Source: Pseudomonadota bacterium (GTDB taxonomy: Bacteria; Pseudomonadota; Alphaproteobacteria; RF32; CAG-239). From it: 11,826 nt of DNA. The notes beneath the pieces were generated by a model that ran no database searches, was not told the origin of the DNA, and was given only the letters and a program-made list of their open reading frames with translations. Location: positions 1-11,826 of the forward strand of contig JAJWCP010000042.1 in assembly GCA_021617435.1 (NCBI GenBank), in the 5' to 3' direction. Position 1 is the stretch's first letter. The number at the start of each line of letters is the position of its first letter. Positions 1 to 8,052 of the stretch are shown in pieces. The position numbers and the translations under genes were made by a program.

Positions 1-38
1 GCTATATTGAAGACAATTTACAACAGAAAGGGAAATAA

Positions 39-2789
39 ATGCCGAAAAAAGTGTGCTTAATTGATGGTTCCGGTTATATCTTCAGGGCGTTTTACGCTTT
101 GCCGCCGCTTTCAACCCCAAGCGGAACGCCGGTAAATGCGGTGCTCGGGTTTATGAATATGTTTATGCGTTTAACCGCAAAAATCGGCTGTGATTATTGC
201 TTGGTGCTGTTTGATGCCAAACGCAAAAATTTTCGGAATGAAATTTTTCCTGATTATAAAGGCACGCGCAAAGAAATTCCCGAAGAGCTGATTCCGCAGT
301 TTCCGATTATTCATAAAGCGGTTGAGGTTTTAAACCTTAATCATTTGGAAATGGAAGGTTATGAGGCGGACGATTTGATTGCTACCTATGCCCGCAAAGC
401 GCGTGAAGAAGGCGATGAAGTGGTGGTGGTTTCGGCAGATAAAGACCTGATGCAGCTTATTCGCGACGGGGTGGAATTTTATGACAGTATGAAAGACAAG
501 TTTTTTACCCCTGAGGACGTTAAAGAAAAATTCGGCGTTTATCCTGATAAAGTGGTTGACGTGCAGGCTTTGGCGGGCGATGCTACCGATAATGTTCCGG
601 GGGTTGCCGGAATCGGCTTAAAAACGGCGGCAGAGTTGATAAACCAGTTTGGCTCGCTTGATGAAGTTTTGGCGCGGGCGGCGGAAATTAAACAGAACAA
701 GCGCCGCGAAACGTTGCTTGCCAATATTGAAAATGCTGAAATTTCCCGCCGGTTGGTTAAACTTAAAGACGATGTGCCGGTTGAACACGAGTTAAGCGAA
801 TATGTTTGCAAGGTACCGGATAAAGACAAAGTTATGGCATTTGTTGACGAATATTATTTAAACAGTCTGCGCCCGCGGGCGGAAAAATGGGTCAGCGAAC
901 AATGCGCGCGATGCGGCGAGCGGGTGGAAACGCGGTCGCAAGAGGTGGTAAAACATTATGAGTTGGTGCAAGATGAAGCGGCGTTAAAGCGTTGGACAGA
1001 TAAAATTTTGCAAGCCGGCAAATTTGCTTTAGACACCGAAACCACGGGGCTTGATCCGTTTAAGGATAAAATTGTGGGCTTTTCATTGGCAGTTGGCGCC
1101 GGCGAGGCTTGTTATGTGCCGTTAGCACACGGCGCGGCGCAAAATTCGCCTGATTTATTCGGGGCGGCGGAACATTCGGAAATTAAGCAAATTTCAACCG
1201 CTGTTGCTGCTAAATATTTAAAGCCGTTGTTGGCTGATAAGTCGGTTTTGAAAATAGGGCATAATATAAAGTTTGATATGCACTTTTTAAGCCAAATTAT
1301 CGGTGAAGAGGCGGAGTTTTTGCCGATTGAGGATACGGCAGTGCTTTCATACGTGCTTGACAGCTCATCGCACGGGCACGGCATGGACGAGCTGGCGGAA
1401 TTGATGCTTGATTATACCACCGTAAAATATGAAGAAGTTTGCGGAAGCGGCAAAAATAAAATTACCTTTGATAAAGTTCCGCTTGACAAGGCCTTAAATT
1501 ATGCGGCGGAAGACGCGGATATTACTTTACGCCTGTATGAGGTGTTAAAAGCGCGCTTAATAAAAGAAAAGCAAATTAATGTGTATGAAACGTTTGACCG
1601 CCCCCTTATCGGTATATTAAAGCGTATGGAAGAGAACGGAATTATGCTTGATACCACTGCTTTAATGCGCCTGAATACTGATTTTGATGCGCAACTCAAA
1701 ACTCTGGAACAGCAAATTTATCAGTTGGCGGGAGAAGAGTTTAATTTGGGTTCGCCTAAGCAAATCGGCGAAATTTTGTATGTGAAAATGGGGCTGAAAG
1801 GCAAAAAAAATGCTTCCGGCAGTTTTCAGACCGGCGCCGATGTTTTGGAAGAATTGGCGGAAGAACACGAACTTCCGGCTAAAATTTTGGAATGGCGCGG
1901 ATTTGCCAAGCTTAAATCAACCTATACCAGCGCATTGCTTAATCAAATGGATAAAAATAACCGCGTACATACCACTTTCAGCCAAACCGTGGTAAATACG
2001 GGACGTTTGGCGTCATCTAATCCTAATTTGCAGAATATTCCGGTCAGAACGGAAGCGGGGCGTAAAATCAGAGAATGCTTTGTGGCGCCTAAAGGCTGTA
2101 AGTTGGTTTCTGCCGATTACAGTCAGGTGGAATTGCGTTTGTTGGCGGCGGTTGCCGATGTTAAAGCTTTGAAAGAGGCATTCAGGCATGGGGTTGATGT
2201 GCACGCCTCAACCGCGTCGCGGGTTTTCGGAGTTCCGCTTGCGGAGGTTGACGCCAATATGCGCCGCCATGCCAAAGCTATTAATTTCGGCATTGTGTAC
2301 GGAATTTCGCAATACGGGTTGGCGCGGCAGATTGACACCACTCCCGATGTTGCAAAAAGGTATATTGACTCATATTTTGCCACTATGCCGGAAATTAAAG
2401 AATATATGGCTAAAACCATAGATTTTGCGCACAAAAACGGCTATGTGATTACGCCGTACGGGCGTAAATGCTCCGTGCAGGGGATTAATGATAAAAATAA
2501 GCGCTTGGTTTCGTTTGCCGAAAGAGCGGCGATTAACGCGCCGATACAGGGCGGAGCATCCGATATTATCAAATTAGCGATGCAGAAAGTGTTTAACGCG
2601 CTGCATGATGGCGGATATAAAACCCGCATGCTGTTGCAAGTGCATGACGAACTTATTTTTGAAGTGCCCGAAAATGAGCTTGAAGACGTTAAAGCCTTAA
2701 TTAAAAACGGCATGGAAAGCGTGGTTAGTTTTGATATTCCGTTTGTGGCGGAAGTCGGCGTTGGCGACAATTGGGGCGAGGCTCATTAA
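39..2789 (+). CDS. polA: DNA polymerase I, with 5'-3' and 3'-5' exonuclease domains
   Basis: This enzyme removes RNA primers and fills gaps in lagging-strand synthesis and excision repair. The 916 residues are close to the 928 of E. coli Pol I. Residues 1-285 are the 5' nuclease: D9, D59, the GYEADD run at 107-112, SADKD at 132-136, and D181/D184 before the helix-hairpin-helix GVAGIG. Residues ~300-500 are the proofreading domain with all motifs intact: DTE (D332, E334), HNIKFD (N409, D413) and YAAED (Y488, D492). Residues ~520-916 are the polymerase: motif A with D693 and E698, the O-helix RRHAKAINFGIVYG with K746, F750 and Y754, and motif C VHDE with D870. F750 corresponds to the Phe that discriminates against ddNTPs in E. 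coli. The ATG has an AAAGGGA ribosome site a few bases upstream. A CxxC pair (C289, C292) in the linker is unusual. The assignment is secure. Confidence 0.98.
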   Translation: MPKKVCLIDGSGYIFRAFYALPPLSTPSGTPVNAVLGFMNMFMRLTAKIGCDYCLVLFDAKRKNFRNEIFPDYKGTRKEIPEELIPQFPIIHKAVEVLNLNHLEMEGYEADDLIATYARKAREEGDEVVVVSADKDLMQLIRDGVEFYDSMKDKFFTPEDVKEKFGVYPDKVVDVQALAGDATDNVPGVAGIGLKTAAELINQFGSLDEVLARAAEIKQNKRRETLLANIENAEISRRLVKLKDDVPVEHELSEYVCKVPDKDKVMAFVDEYYLNSLRPRAEKWVSEQCARCGERVETRSQEVVKHYELVQDEAALKRWTDKILQAGKFALDTETTGLDPFKDKIVGFSLAVGAGEACYVPLAHGAAQNSPDLFGAAEHSEIKQISTAVAAKYLKPLLADKSVLKIGHNIKFDMHFLSQIIGEEAEFLPIEDTAVLSYVLDSSSHGHGMDELAELMLDYTTVKYEEVCGSGKNKITFDKVPLDKALNYAAEDADITLRLYEVLKARLIKEKQINVYETFDRPLIGILKRMEENGIMLDTTALMRLNTDFDAQLKTLEQQIYQLAGEEFNLGSPKQIGEILYVKMGLKGKKNASGSFQTGADVLEELAEEHELPAKILEWRGFAKLKSTYTSALLNQMDKNNRVHTTFSQTVVNTGRLASSNPNLQNIPVRTEAGRKIRECFVAPKGCKLVSADYSQVELRLLAAVADVKALKEAFRHGVDVHASTASRVFGVPLAEVDANMRRHAKAINFGIVYGISQYGLARQIDTTPDVAKRYIDSYFATMPEIKEYMAKTIDFAHKNGYVITPYGRKCSVQGINDKNKRLVSFAERAAINAPIQGGASDIIKLAMQKVFNALHDGGYKTRMLLQVHDELIFEVPENELEDVKALIKNGMESVVSFDIPFVAEVGVGDNWGEAH

Positions 2790-2811
2790 TTAATCATTGC
2801 TCAAAATTTAA

Positions 2812-2838
2812 AACCCCTGAAGCGTGGCTTCAGGGGTT
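2812..2838. terminator. Bidirectional terminator between polA and aas
   Basis: A perfect 12-bp stem (2812-2823 with 2827-2838, AACCCCTGAAGC arm) encloses a 3-nt loop in the gap between two convergent genes. Read leftward, the stem is followed by TTTTAAATTTT, a good U-tract for ending aas. Read rightward, the T-run is weak, so polA termination may be less efficient. Confidence 0.85.
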
Positions 2839-2858
2839 AATGTTGCTTAAATTAAAGG

Positions 2859-5048
2859 TTATGCGGCTTTAGGCGCAGCGTTAATGCCTAATTCTTCAAT
2901 AACCATTTTCTTTAAGGTAACATTGTCGGTTTTACCAGATGCAAGCAACGGAATTTCGTCATGATACAAAATTACGCGGGGCAGGAACAATTCAGACATA
3001 CCGTTGTTTTTAATGTAGTCATGCAAAACATCAGACTTAACCTGTTTGTTGGTGGTAACCAAAACAATTTGCTCGCCTTTGCTCTCATGCGGAACGGCAA
3101 CGACGCCGTAGTTAAACTCAGGTCCCATCCATTCATAGGCTTTAACAACCATTTCCTGAACGGCATTGAGCGAAACCATTTCACCGCCGATTTTGGCAAA
3201 GCGTTTAATGCGGTCTTTAATGAAAACAAAGCCGATTTCATCAATTTCAACCACGTCACCGGTGTGGTACCAGCCGTCTTCAAGCGGAACCAAAACCCCC
3301 GGATTTTCAGGTAAAATATAGCCAAGCATAATGTTCGGGCCTTTAACTACCAGTTCGCCGCCTTTTTCAATGCCGGGAACCGGCTCAATTTTATACTGAA
3401 TGGCGGGCAAAAGCTTGCCGATAGAGCCGAATCGGTTGAAAATACTGTTGTTGGCGCAAACTACCGGCGCACATTCGGTGGAGCCGTAAGCTTCCATCAT
3501 GCGGATACCCATGCGCTCCATCCACATATTGCGGGTGTCAAGCTTAATGGCTTCAGCGCCGCCGTACATAAAGCGGATATTGTGGAAGTCATACGGGTGA
3601 GCAATTTTGCCGTAGCCGCGGAAGAAAGTATCAGTACCGAACATAACGGTAGCGCCGAGTTCATAAACGAGTTCGGCAACAACACGATAATGTAACGGAG
3701 AAGGATACAAGAACAAGCGCGAACCTTCCAACAACGGGAACAACGTGCATACGGTAAGCCCGAAGCTGTGGAACATCGGCAGAGCGTTAAAGACCAAATC
3801 GGTCATGTTAATAGTTTCAAGCGCAGCCATCTGTTTAATATTGGAAATAATGTTGGCATGGCTTAAAACAACGGCTTTCGGCGCGCCCTCAGAACCTGAT
3901 GTGAACAAAATAACCGCTTTTTTATTGCCGCCGTCTTTGTGCGGAACGCGTTTGATTTTGTAACGCAGAAAAGCGCCGATTTTATTAAATAAGGTTATCT
4001 GTTTGGCAAGAGATTCCAAATAAAAAATTTCAACGCCGTTGGCTTTTAATACCTCAACTAGCGACTCCATTTTGGCGGTTTTGATAAATTTTAACGAGGT
4101 GATAACCATTTTAACGTTGGCGGTGCGGCACATTGAAACCATATTTTTGGCGCCGACCGAGAAATTAATCATTACCGGAATACGTTCATAGGCCGACAAA
4201 CCGAAAAAGGTGCAAATGGCGGCAATAGTGTTAGGCAACATCAAGCCGACATGCTCAAAGTGATCGGTTCTTTTTTTGAAAAAGCGACCCAAAACAAAAG
4301 ACTTAATGATGATGTCTTTATATGAGTTTGGTTGGCGCTGAATATCTTCCAAAACGCGCGGGCGTTTAAAGAAAAAGCCCTTTTTGGAGTGAACTTTACC
4401 GGTTTTCATTAATTGCGCAAACAATGAGATATTCGGGTTGTAGTTAAAGTCAAAATGCATACCGCGCAAAATTTGATAAACCTCATTACTGATGTGGTCG
4501 CGTTGGCGGCGCAGTTCGTCTTTTAACTTAAACGGACGCGGTTTGCCGACGGTAATGCGCATTTTAGGCAACGGACGGTGAGGGAGCTTGCCTTTGGTTT
4601 TGGAAAAATAACCGTATTGCGGGCCGTCAATCCATACCGGAATGAGCGGAGCCTTTGATTTATCGGCCACCAAGCCCGGCGCTTCATAAATTTTCATTAA
4701 GCCGCCGCTTTCGGTAATGCGGCCTTCGGCAAAAATAACTACCAATCTGCCGCTGTTTACTTTAGAAATTAATTCTTTAATGTCGCCCGGTTCAATCGGG
4801 TTGAACAAAACAGTGTCGGCAAAACGCATTAAAAAGCGTATCCACCGGCGGCGGTGCAAATGTCCGTTAAGGGCAAAAACCGGATCTCCGGGTAAAAATG
4901 CATATAACAAAATCGGGTCAAGATATGACACGTGGTTGGAAACATATACACCCTTGTTGGGAAGGCGACTAACGTCAAATTCAATTTTACATCTTGTTTT
5001 AAAAATATAAAAGAAAGTTCGTAAACACCATTTTACAAAGTTATTCAA
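2859..5048 (-). CDS. aas: Bifunctional lysophospholipid acyltransferase / acyl-ACP synthetase (Aas-type)
   Basis: In E. coli, Aas activates free fatty acid with ATP onto bound ACP and transfers it to 2-acyl-lysophosphatidylethanolamine at the inner membrane. With the start chosen here the protein has 729 residues (E. coli Aas: 719). Residues ~1-200 are a PlsC-like acyltransferase: HX4D in NHVSYLD (H39, D44), the EGR block (108-110) and the PLIPVWIDGP block. Residues ~240-729 are an AMP-forming ligase: FTSGSEGAPK (382-391), YGSTE (521-525), YHTGD (594-598), the Aas-like FAKIGGEMVSL and the C-terminal catalytic SGKTD (K706). The frame stays open up to a GTG at 5147, but that codon has no ribosome site. 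A TTG at 5048-5046 has GGAG 8 nt upstream and fits the family N-terminus, so I chose it. The gene is divergent from the FadL-type gene. The family is secure; the exact acyl donor and acceptor are inferred. Confidence 0.9.
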   Translation of the reverse strand: MNNFVKWCLRTFFYIFKTRCKIEFDVSRLPNKGVYVSNHVSYLDPILLYAFLPGDPVFALNGHLHRRRWIRFLMRFADTVLFNPIEPGDIKELISKVNSGRLVVIFAEGRITESGGLMKIYEAPGLVADKSKAPLIPVWIDGPQYGYFSKTKGKLPHRPLPKMRITVGKPRPFKLKDELRRQRDHISNEVYQILRGMHFDFNYNPNISLFAQLMKTGKVHSKKGFFFKRPRVLEDIQRQPNSYKDIIIKSFVLGRFFKKRTDHFEHVGLMLPNTIAAICTFFGLSAYERIPVMINFSVGAKNMVSMCRTANVKMVITSLKFIKTAKMESLVEVLKANGVEIFYLESLAKQITLFNKIGAFLRYKIKRVPHKDGGNKKAVILFTSGSEGAPKAVVLSHANIISNIKQMAALETINMTDLVFNALPMFHSFGLTVCTLFPLLEGSRLFLYPSPLHYRVVAELVYELGATVMFGTDTFFRGYGKIAHPYDFHNIRFMYGGAEAIKLDTRNMWMERMGIRMMEAYGSTECAPVVCANNSIFNRFGSIGKLLPAIQYKIEPVPGIEKGGELVVKGPNIMLGYILPENPGVLVPLEDGWYHTGDVVEIDEIGFVFIKDRIKRFAKIGGEMVSLNAVQEMVVKAYEWMGPEFNYGVVAVPHESKGEQIVLVTTNKQVKSDVLHDYIKNNGMSELFLPRVILYHDEIPLLASGKTDNVTLKKMVIEELGINAAPKAA

Positions 5049-5081
5049 ATCAGTTACTCCATAGTTACAACATATATGCTT

Positions 5082-5108
5082 TGTATACAAAAAGCTCTTT
5101 TTTGTAAA
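5082..5108 (-). promoter_or_regulatory. Candidate promoter for aas
   Basis: On the minus strand, TTTACA (5108-5103) is followed after 15 bp by TATACA (5087-5082). The spacer is shorter than the optimal 17, so the match is modest. Transcription would start near 5075, downstream of the GTG at 5147 but upstream of the TTG at 5048. That is consistent with the TTG start. Confidence 0.35.
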
Positions 5109-5156
5109 GACAAAAATACCATTCGGTGGAAAGAGTGCAAAAAACACACATTAACC

Positions 5157-5182
5157 AATTGAAAATGCACGGTAATTCAATT
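5157..5182. promoter_or_regulatory. Inverted repeat, possible operator in the aas/fadL divergent region
   Basis: The 7-bp arms AATTGAA (5157-5163) and TTCAATT (5176-5182) are separated by 12 bp. The dyad lies upstream of both candidate promoters in the region between two fatty-acid genes, so a regulator binding there could affect either. The sequence is AT-rich and the dyad could be chance; no specific regulator is recognised. Confidence 0.3.
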
Positions 5183-5209
5183 TTTATACCATGGACAAAA
5201 GTTAAAAAC

Positions 5210-5238
5210 TTGCATTTTGTTTTTTTTTAATATATAAC
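5210..5238 (+). promoter_or_regulatory. Candidate sigma-70-type promoter for the FadL-family gene
   Basis: TTGCAT (5210-5215) and TATAAC (5233-5238) are spaced by 17 bp, containing a T-tract. The predicted start near 5245 leaves a leader of about 140 nt before the ATG at 5388. A near-palindrome GTAACATATTATGTAC (5246-5261) sits at the predicted start and could be an operator. The same TTGCAT hexamer with a 17-bp spacer occurs in the tRNA-Asp promoter of this window. Confidence 0.5.
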
Positions 5239-5285
5239 GCCCTCCGTAACATATTATGTACAAATATAACAAACTGCCGCAAATG

Positions 5286-5305
5286 TTACAAAATATTACA
5301 AAATA
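5286..5305 (+). repeat. Tandem decamer in the leader of the FadL-family gene
   Basis: TTACAAAATA occurs twice back to back (5286-5295 and 5296-5305) in the untranslated stretch between the candidate promoter and the ATG at 5388. It may be a regulator site or simple AT-rich repetition. No hairpin or riboswitch-like fold is evident around it. Confidence 0.4.
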
Positions 5306-5387
5306 AAGAATAAGGCATAATAAATAAAAAATAACAACCTTTCGGCATACTATGTTGCTTTGGATTAACTATAGAAGTGAAAAATAA

Positions 5388-6632
5388 ATGAAAAAAATTC
5401 ATACTTTAACTTTAACCGCATTAGGCACGATTTTACTCGCCGCCAATGCTCAGGCAGCCGGCTTTCATTTAAGAGAACAATCAGCCGCGGCACAGGGTAA
5501 TGCTTTTGCAGGAGCTACCGCCGGAGCAGAAAATGCGTCTTACGCTTATTTTAACGTTGCGGGCTTAACCAGACAAAAAGGCACGCAGATTAATGTGGGC
5601 GGAACTTATATTTCGCCGCGCGCGGAAGCAAACAATGTACTGTTTCCTCCTGATGCACAAGGTGAACGTCCCCGCGACCACGATGTAAACAATATTGTAC
5701 ATGCGGCAATTGCCCCGAATATGACTGTTTCGCATCAGGTAAACGAAAAAGCCTATTTGGGCGTGGCGCTAAACGTACCTTACGGTATGATTACCAAATA
5801 TGATCAGGATTATGCAGGTTCTGACCATGGCGTTACCTCAAAGGTTATTTCAGCAACCGTAACCCCGATGGCAGCTTACAAAGTTACCGATAAATTATCG
5901 CTCGGCGCCGGTTTGCAACTGCAATATTTTAGAGCCAGATTGACCAATACCCTCGGAGGCCCTCATAGCCCGATGGCGGCAGTTCACGGCGATGCTTTTG
6001 ATATCGGTTATCAGTTCGGCGCCATGTACGAGTTTAATGATAAAACCCGTGTCGGCGTTGGTTACCGCAGTGAAGTTAAGCACAAAATTAAAGGTAAAAT
6101 TGACAGCGACACGCCGGTGCCGATGTTAAATCAGGATATTCATACTCGTTTAACAACTCCGGATATGCTTTCGTTCGGCGCTTATCATCAAATTAATGAT
6201 AAATGGGCGGTTATGGCTGAATATCAGCGCGTATTTTGGAGCTCGTTCCAAGATTTGAATATTTACGGCGATGAATATCCGTTTGAAAGCAAAACCAAAG
6301 AAAAATGGCGTGATACTAATTTCTTTGCATTGGGTGCAAGCTACCAGATAGATAATCAGTGGAAATTGCGTATGGGTACCGCTTATGACCAAAGCGCAGT
6401 GCGGGTTGAACACAGAACTCCGCGTATTCCGGACTCGGACCGCATTTGGTTGTCGGGCGGCTTAAATTATCAGTATAATGAGCATTTGACTTTTGATGCC
6501 ACTTATACTTATATTAAAGCCCATAAAGCTCACGTTGACACCAGCTTGACCGGAAATAACGGCAGCCATGTTACCGCAGAGTATTCAAACTCAATTCAGT
6601 TGTTCGGATTTTCGCTTAATTACAAATTTTAA
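5388..6632 (+). CDS. FadL/OmpP1-family outer-membrane fatty-acid transport protein
   Basis: FadL-family barrels pass long-chain fatty acids or other hydrophobic compounds across the outer membrane. The 414-residue product (E. coli FadL: 446) has a clear signal peptide: MKK, a hydrophobic core, then ANAQA with likely cleavage after residue 23. The mature N-terminus GFHLREQSAAAQGNAFAG and the following AGAENASYAYFN segment are the family hatch-region signature. The usual FNPAGL reads FNVAGL here, so the conserved Pro is replaced. Alternating-hydrophobicity strands follow, and the chain ends in Phe (NYKF), the outer-membrane assembly signal. The ATG is preceded only by a weak GAAGTGA-like ribosome site. 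The gene stands opposite aas, which could use imported fatty acids. The substrate is not proven by sequence, so no symbol is given. Confidence 0.9.
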   Translation: MKKIHTLTLTALGTILLAANAQAAGFHLREQSAAAQGNAFAGATAGAENASYAYFNVAGLTRQKGTQINVGGTYISPRAEANNVLFPPDAQGERPRDHDVNNIVHAAIAPNMTVSHQVNEKAYLGVALNVPYGMITKYDQDYAGSDHGVTSKVISATVTPMAAYKVTDKLSLGAGLQLQYFRARLTNTLGGPHSPMAAVHGDAFDIGYQFGAMYEFNDKTRVGVGYRSEVKHKIKGKIDSDTPVPMLNQDIHTRLTTPDMLSFGAYHQINDKWAVMAEYQRVFWSSFQDLNIYGDEYPFESKTKEKWRDTNFFALGASYQIDNQWKLRMGTAYDQSAVRVEHRTPRIPDSDRIWLSGGLNYQYNEHLTFDATYTYIKAHKAHVDTSLTGNNGSHVTAEYSNSIQLFGFSLNYKF

Positions 6633-6655
6633 TCCGATTTATTCTGATGATTATC

Positions 6656-6684
6656 AAGGCTCTGATTTTTTCAGGGCCTTTTTT
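6656..6684 (+). terminator. Rho-independent terminator of the FadL-family gene
   Basis: The 10-bp stem AAGGCTCTGA (6656-6665) pairs with TCAGGGCCTT (6671-6680), with one G-T pair and a 5-T loop. A T-run continues to 6684. It starts 24 bp after the stop codon. Confidence 0.85.
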
Positions 6685-6743
6685 AAGTCTTTTTTAACAG
6701 TAGCATGTAATAATTTATAAAAATGCTTTTATGGGAAAATGCT

Positions 6744-8051
6744 ATGAATTATTTACAAATACGCGCTTTTGCTTTAGGAACCCCGCGCACCGGCTCATTA
6801 AATCAGGTTATCGGCGCGCTGACTTCAATCTCTGACCTGTTCGGTCAGCCTTATGATGAACAAAATTCTTTTTTATTGCCGGAAGGATGCCAAACGCCGA
6901 CTGATATGAGCGCTACGATTGTGCCGTTAAACTTTGAAAGCTACGAATCGTTCAAAAATTATATGTACGGGTTACTTGATAATTATCTTAAAAAAGCTAT
7001 TTTTCCGCCGAAAATTTTTGTGACCCCGTATGATATGACGGAAAAAACTTCCGCGGCGGTAAATGCCGATTTGATTTGTCGTGCGGTTAAAGAATATTAT
7101 CATGAAAAACATTTGGGCTTTGTTTTAACGGCGGTGATTAACGGAAGGATTTATAAGTATAAATACGTTGATTTGCTTAATGTTCCAAAGCATTTACTGA
7201 CCTTGCGTTCACGCATTAAAATTTTGCAGGATAAAGGTTTACGAAAAAAGGCTTTGTTTACGGTTGGAACCATTAATAATTTTAAGCGTTCTACCGTTAC
7301 GGAAAAATTTGCGGCGTTGCTTGAAAAACTCGCCATGCTTAAAGATGATGCGGAAACCGGCGGATTTATCGGTAAGTTTGAGCGGTTTAAAAATGCGTCC
7401 AAACGCGTGGTGTTTTGTTTGGGCGGCAGAGTTGAGGGGCCTGAAATTATTTTTGATGTCGGCTATGCCCGTCATTTATATCAACAGGCCGAACGTTTGG
7501 TTAAAGCCGGTTTTGGCGTAATATTTTGTAATGGACCGCGCACTCCTAATGATGTTTCGGATTTTTTGTATGAGGCGACCCTAAACAATCAGGATATAAT
7601 TTTTCAAAACAGCAAACCGATTGCCAAATCAGATGAAGAACGCCAACCTTCAAAATGGCGGATTTATTCGGGTAAATATGAAAAAGAATTTGCCGCCATG
7701 CAAAAAATCGGCAATATTTATCCGGCGGTTTTGGGTTTTGATAACACATTGGTGGTGCACACTATGGATTCATATTCGGGCTGTGAAACTTCGGGCGCGG
7801 CAATTCCGACGGCAATCAGCGCCAAGGGCTTGTTTATTGACCCTGAAAAGCGTTATGACTGCCACAATCTGTATAAAATTTTATGTCCGAAATATGCGGT
7901 TGATTTTGATGAATTTGTTGATTTGGCATGTAACTTAAAAATAGAGCCTGATGACTTAAAGTTATCTGTTTTGCCAAATTCACTGCGCGTTTTTGCCGAA
8001 ACGGCATTTAACCGCTATAATCAGGAAGCAAAAAAGCTTAAACGCAAATAA
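6744..8051 (+). CDS. ELM1-family (mitochondrial fission ELM1-like) protein, diverged
   Basis: The 435-residue product shows the landmarks of the ELM1 family, GT-B-like proteins widespread in Alphaproteobacteria and of unsettled bacterial function. The N-terminal GTPRTGSLNQVIGAL (from ~residue 12) matches the family's Gly-rich NQ.LGL opening. ALFTVGTINNF matches the mid-protein 'LTLGAPH' position. GPRTP around R266 stands where the family has SRRTP. HTMDSYSGCETSGAAIP (D342, S343, E348) stands where it has the T.DS.SM.SEA..TGKPV box. No signal peptide or membrane segment is seen. I chose the ATG at 6744 because GGGA lies 7 nt upstream; an in-frame ATG at 6723 has no such site. The protein is longer than typical members (roughly 300-350 residues), with extra sequence between the landmarks. 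The assignment rests on motif resemblance only. Confidence 0.6.
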   Translation: MNYLQIRAFALGTPRTGSLNQVIGALTSISDLFGQPYDEQNSFLLPEGCQTPTDMSATIVPLNFESYESFKNYMYGLLDNYLKKAIFPPKIFVTPYDMTEKTSAAVNADLICRAVKEYYHEKHLGFVLTAVINGRIYKYKYVDLLNVPKHLLTLRSRIKILQDKGLRKKALFTVGTINNFKRSTVTEKFAALLEKLAMLKDDAETGGFIGKFERFKNASKRVVFCLGGRVEGPEIIFDVGYARHLYQQAERLVKAGFGVIFCNGPRTPNDVSDFLYEATLNNQDIIFQNSKPIAKSDEERQPSKWRIYSGKYEKEFAAMQKIGNIYPAVLGFDNTLVVHTMDSYSGCETSGAAIPTAISAKGLFIDPEKRYDCHNLYKILCPKYAVDFDEFVDLACNLKIEPDDLKLSVLPNSLRVFAETAFNRYNQEAKKLKRK

Positions 8052-8052
8052 A

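Noticed and set aside
2123..2770. Minus-strand Ser/Ala/Thr-rich frames of 103 and 109 residues inside polA
   Set aside because: They are antisense shadows of the polymerase domain, with low-complexity composition and no start signals.
2961..3325. 117-residue frames on both strands within the 3' part of aas
   Set aside because: They are shadow frames inside a gene with strong family motifs, with no ribosome sites and biased composition.
5239..5387. Riboswitch in the long leader of the FadL-type gene
   Set aside because: The leader is AT-rich with short repeats. I see no conserved aptamer-like stems and no terminator before the ATG.
7621..7938. 105-residue plus-strand frame inside the ELM1-like gene
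   Set aside because: It overlaps the better-supported frame completely, is rich in Arg/Trp/Cys as expected from a shifted frame, and has no ribosome site.
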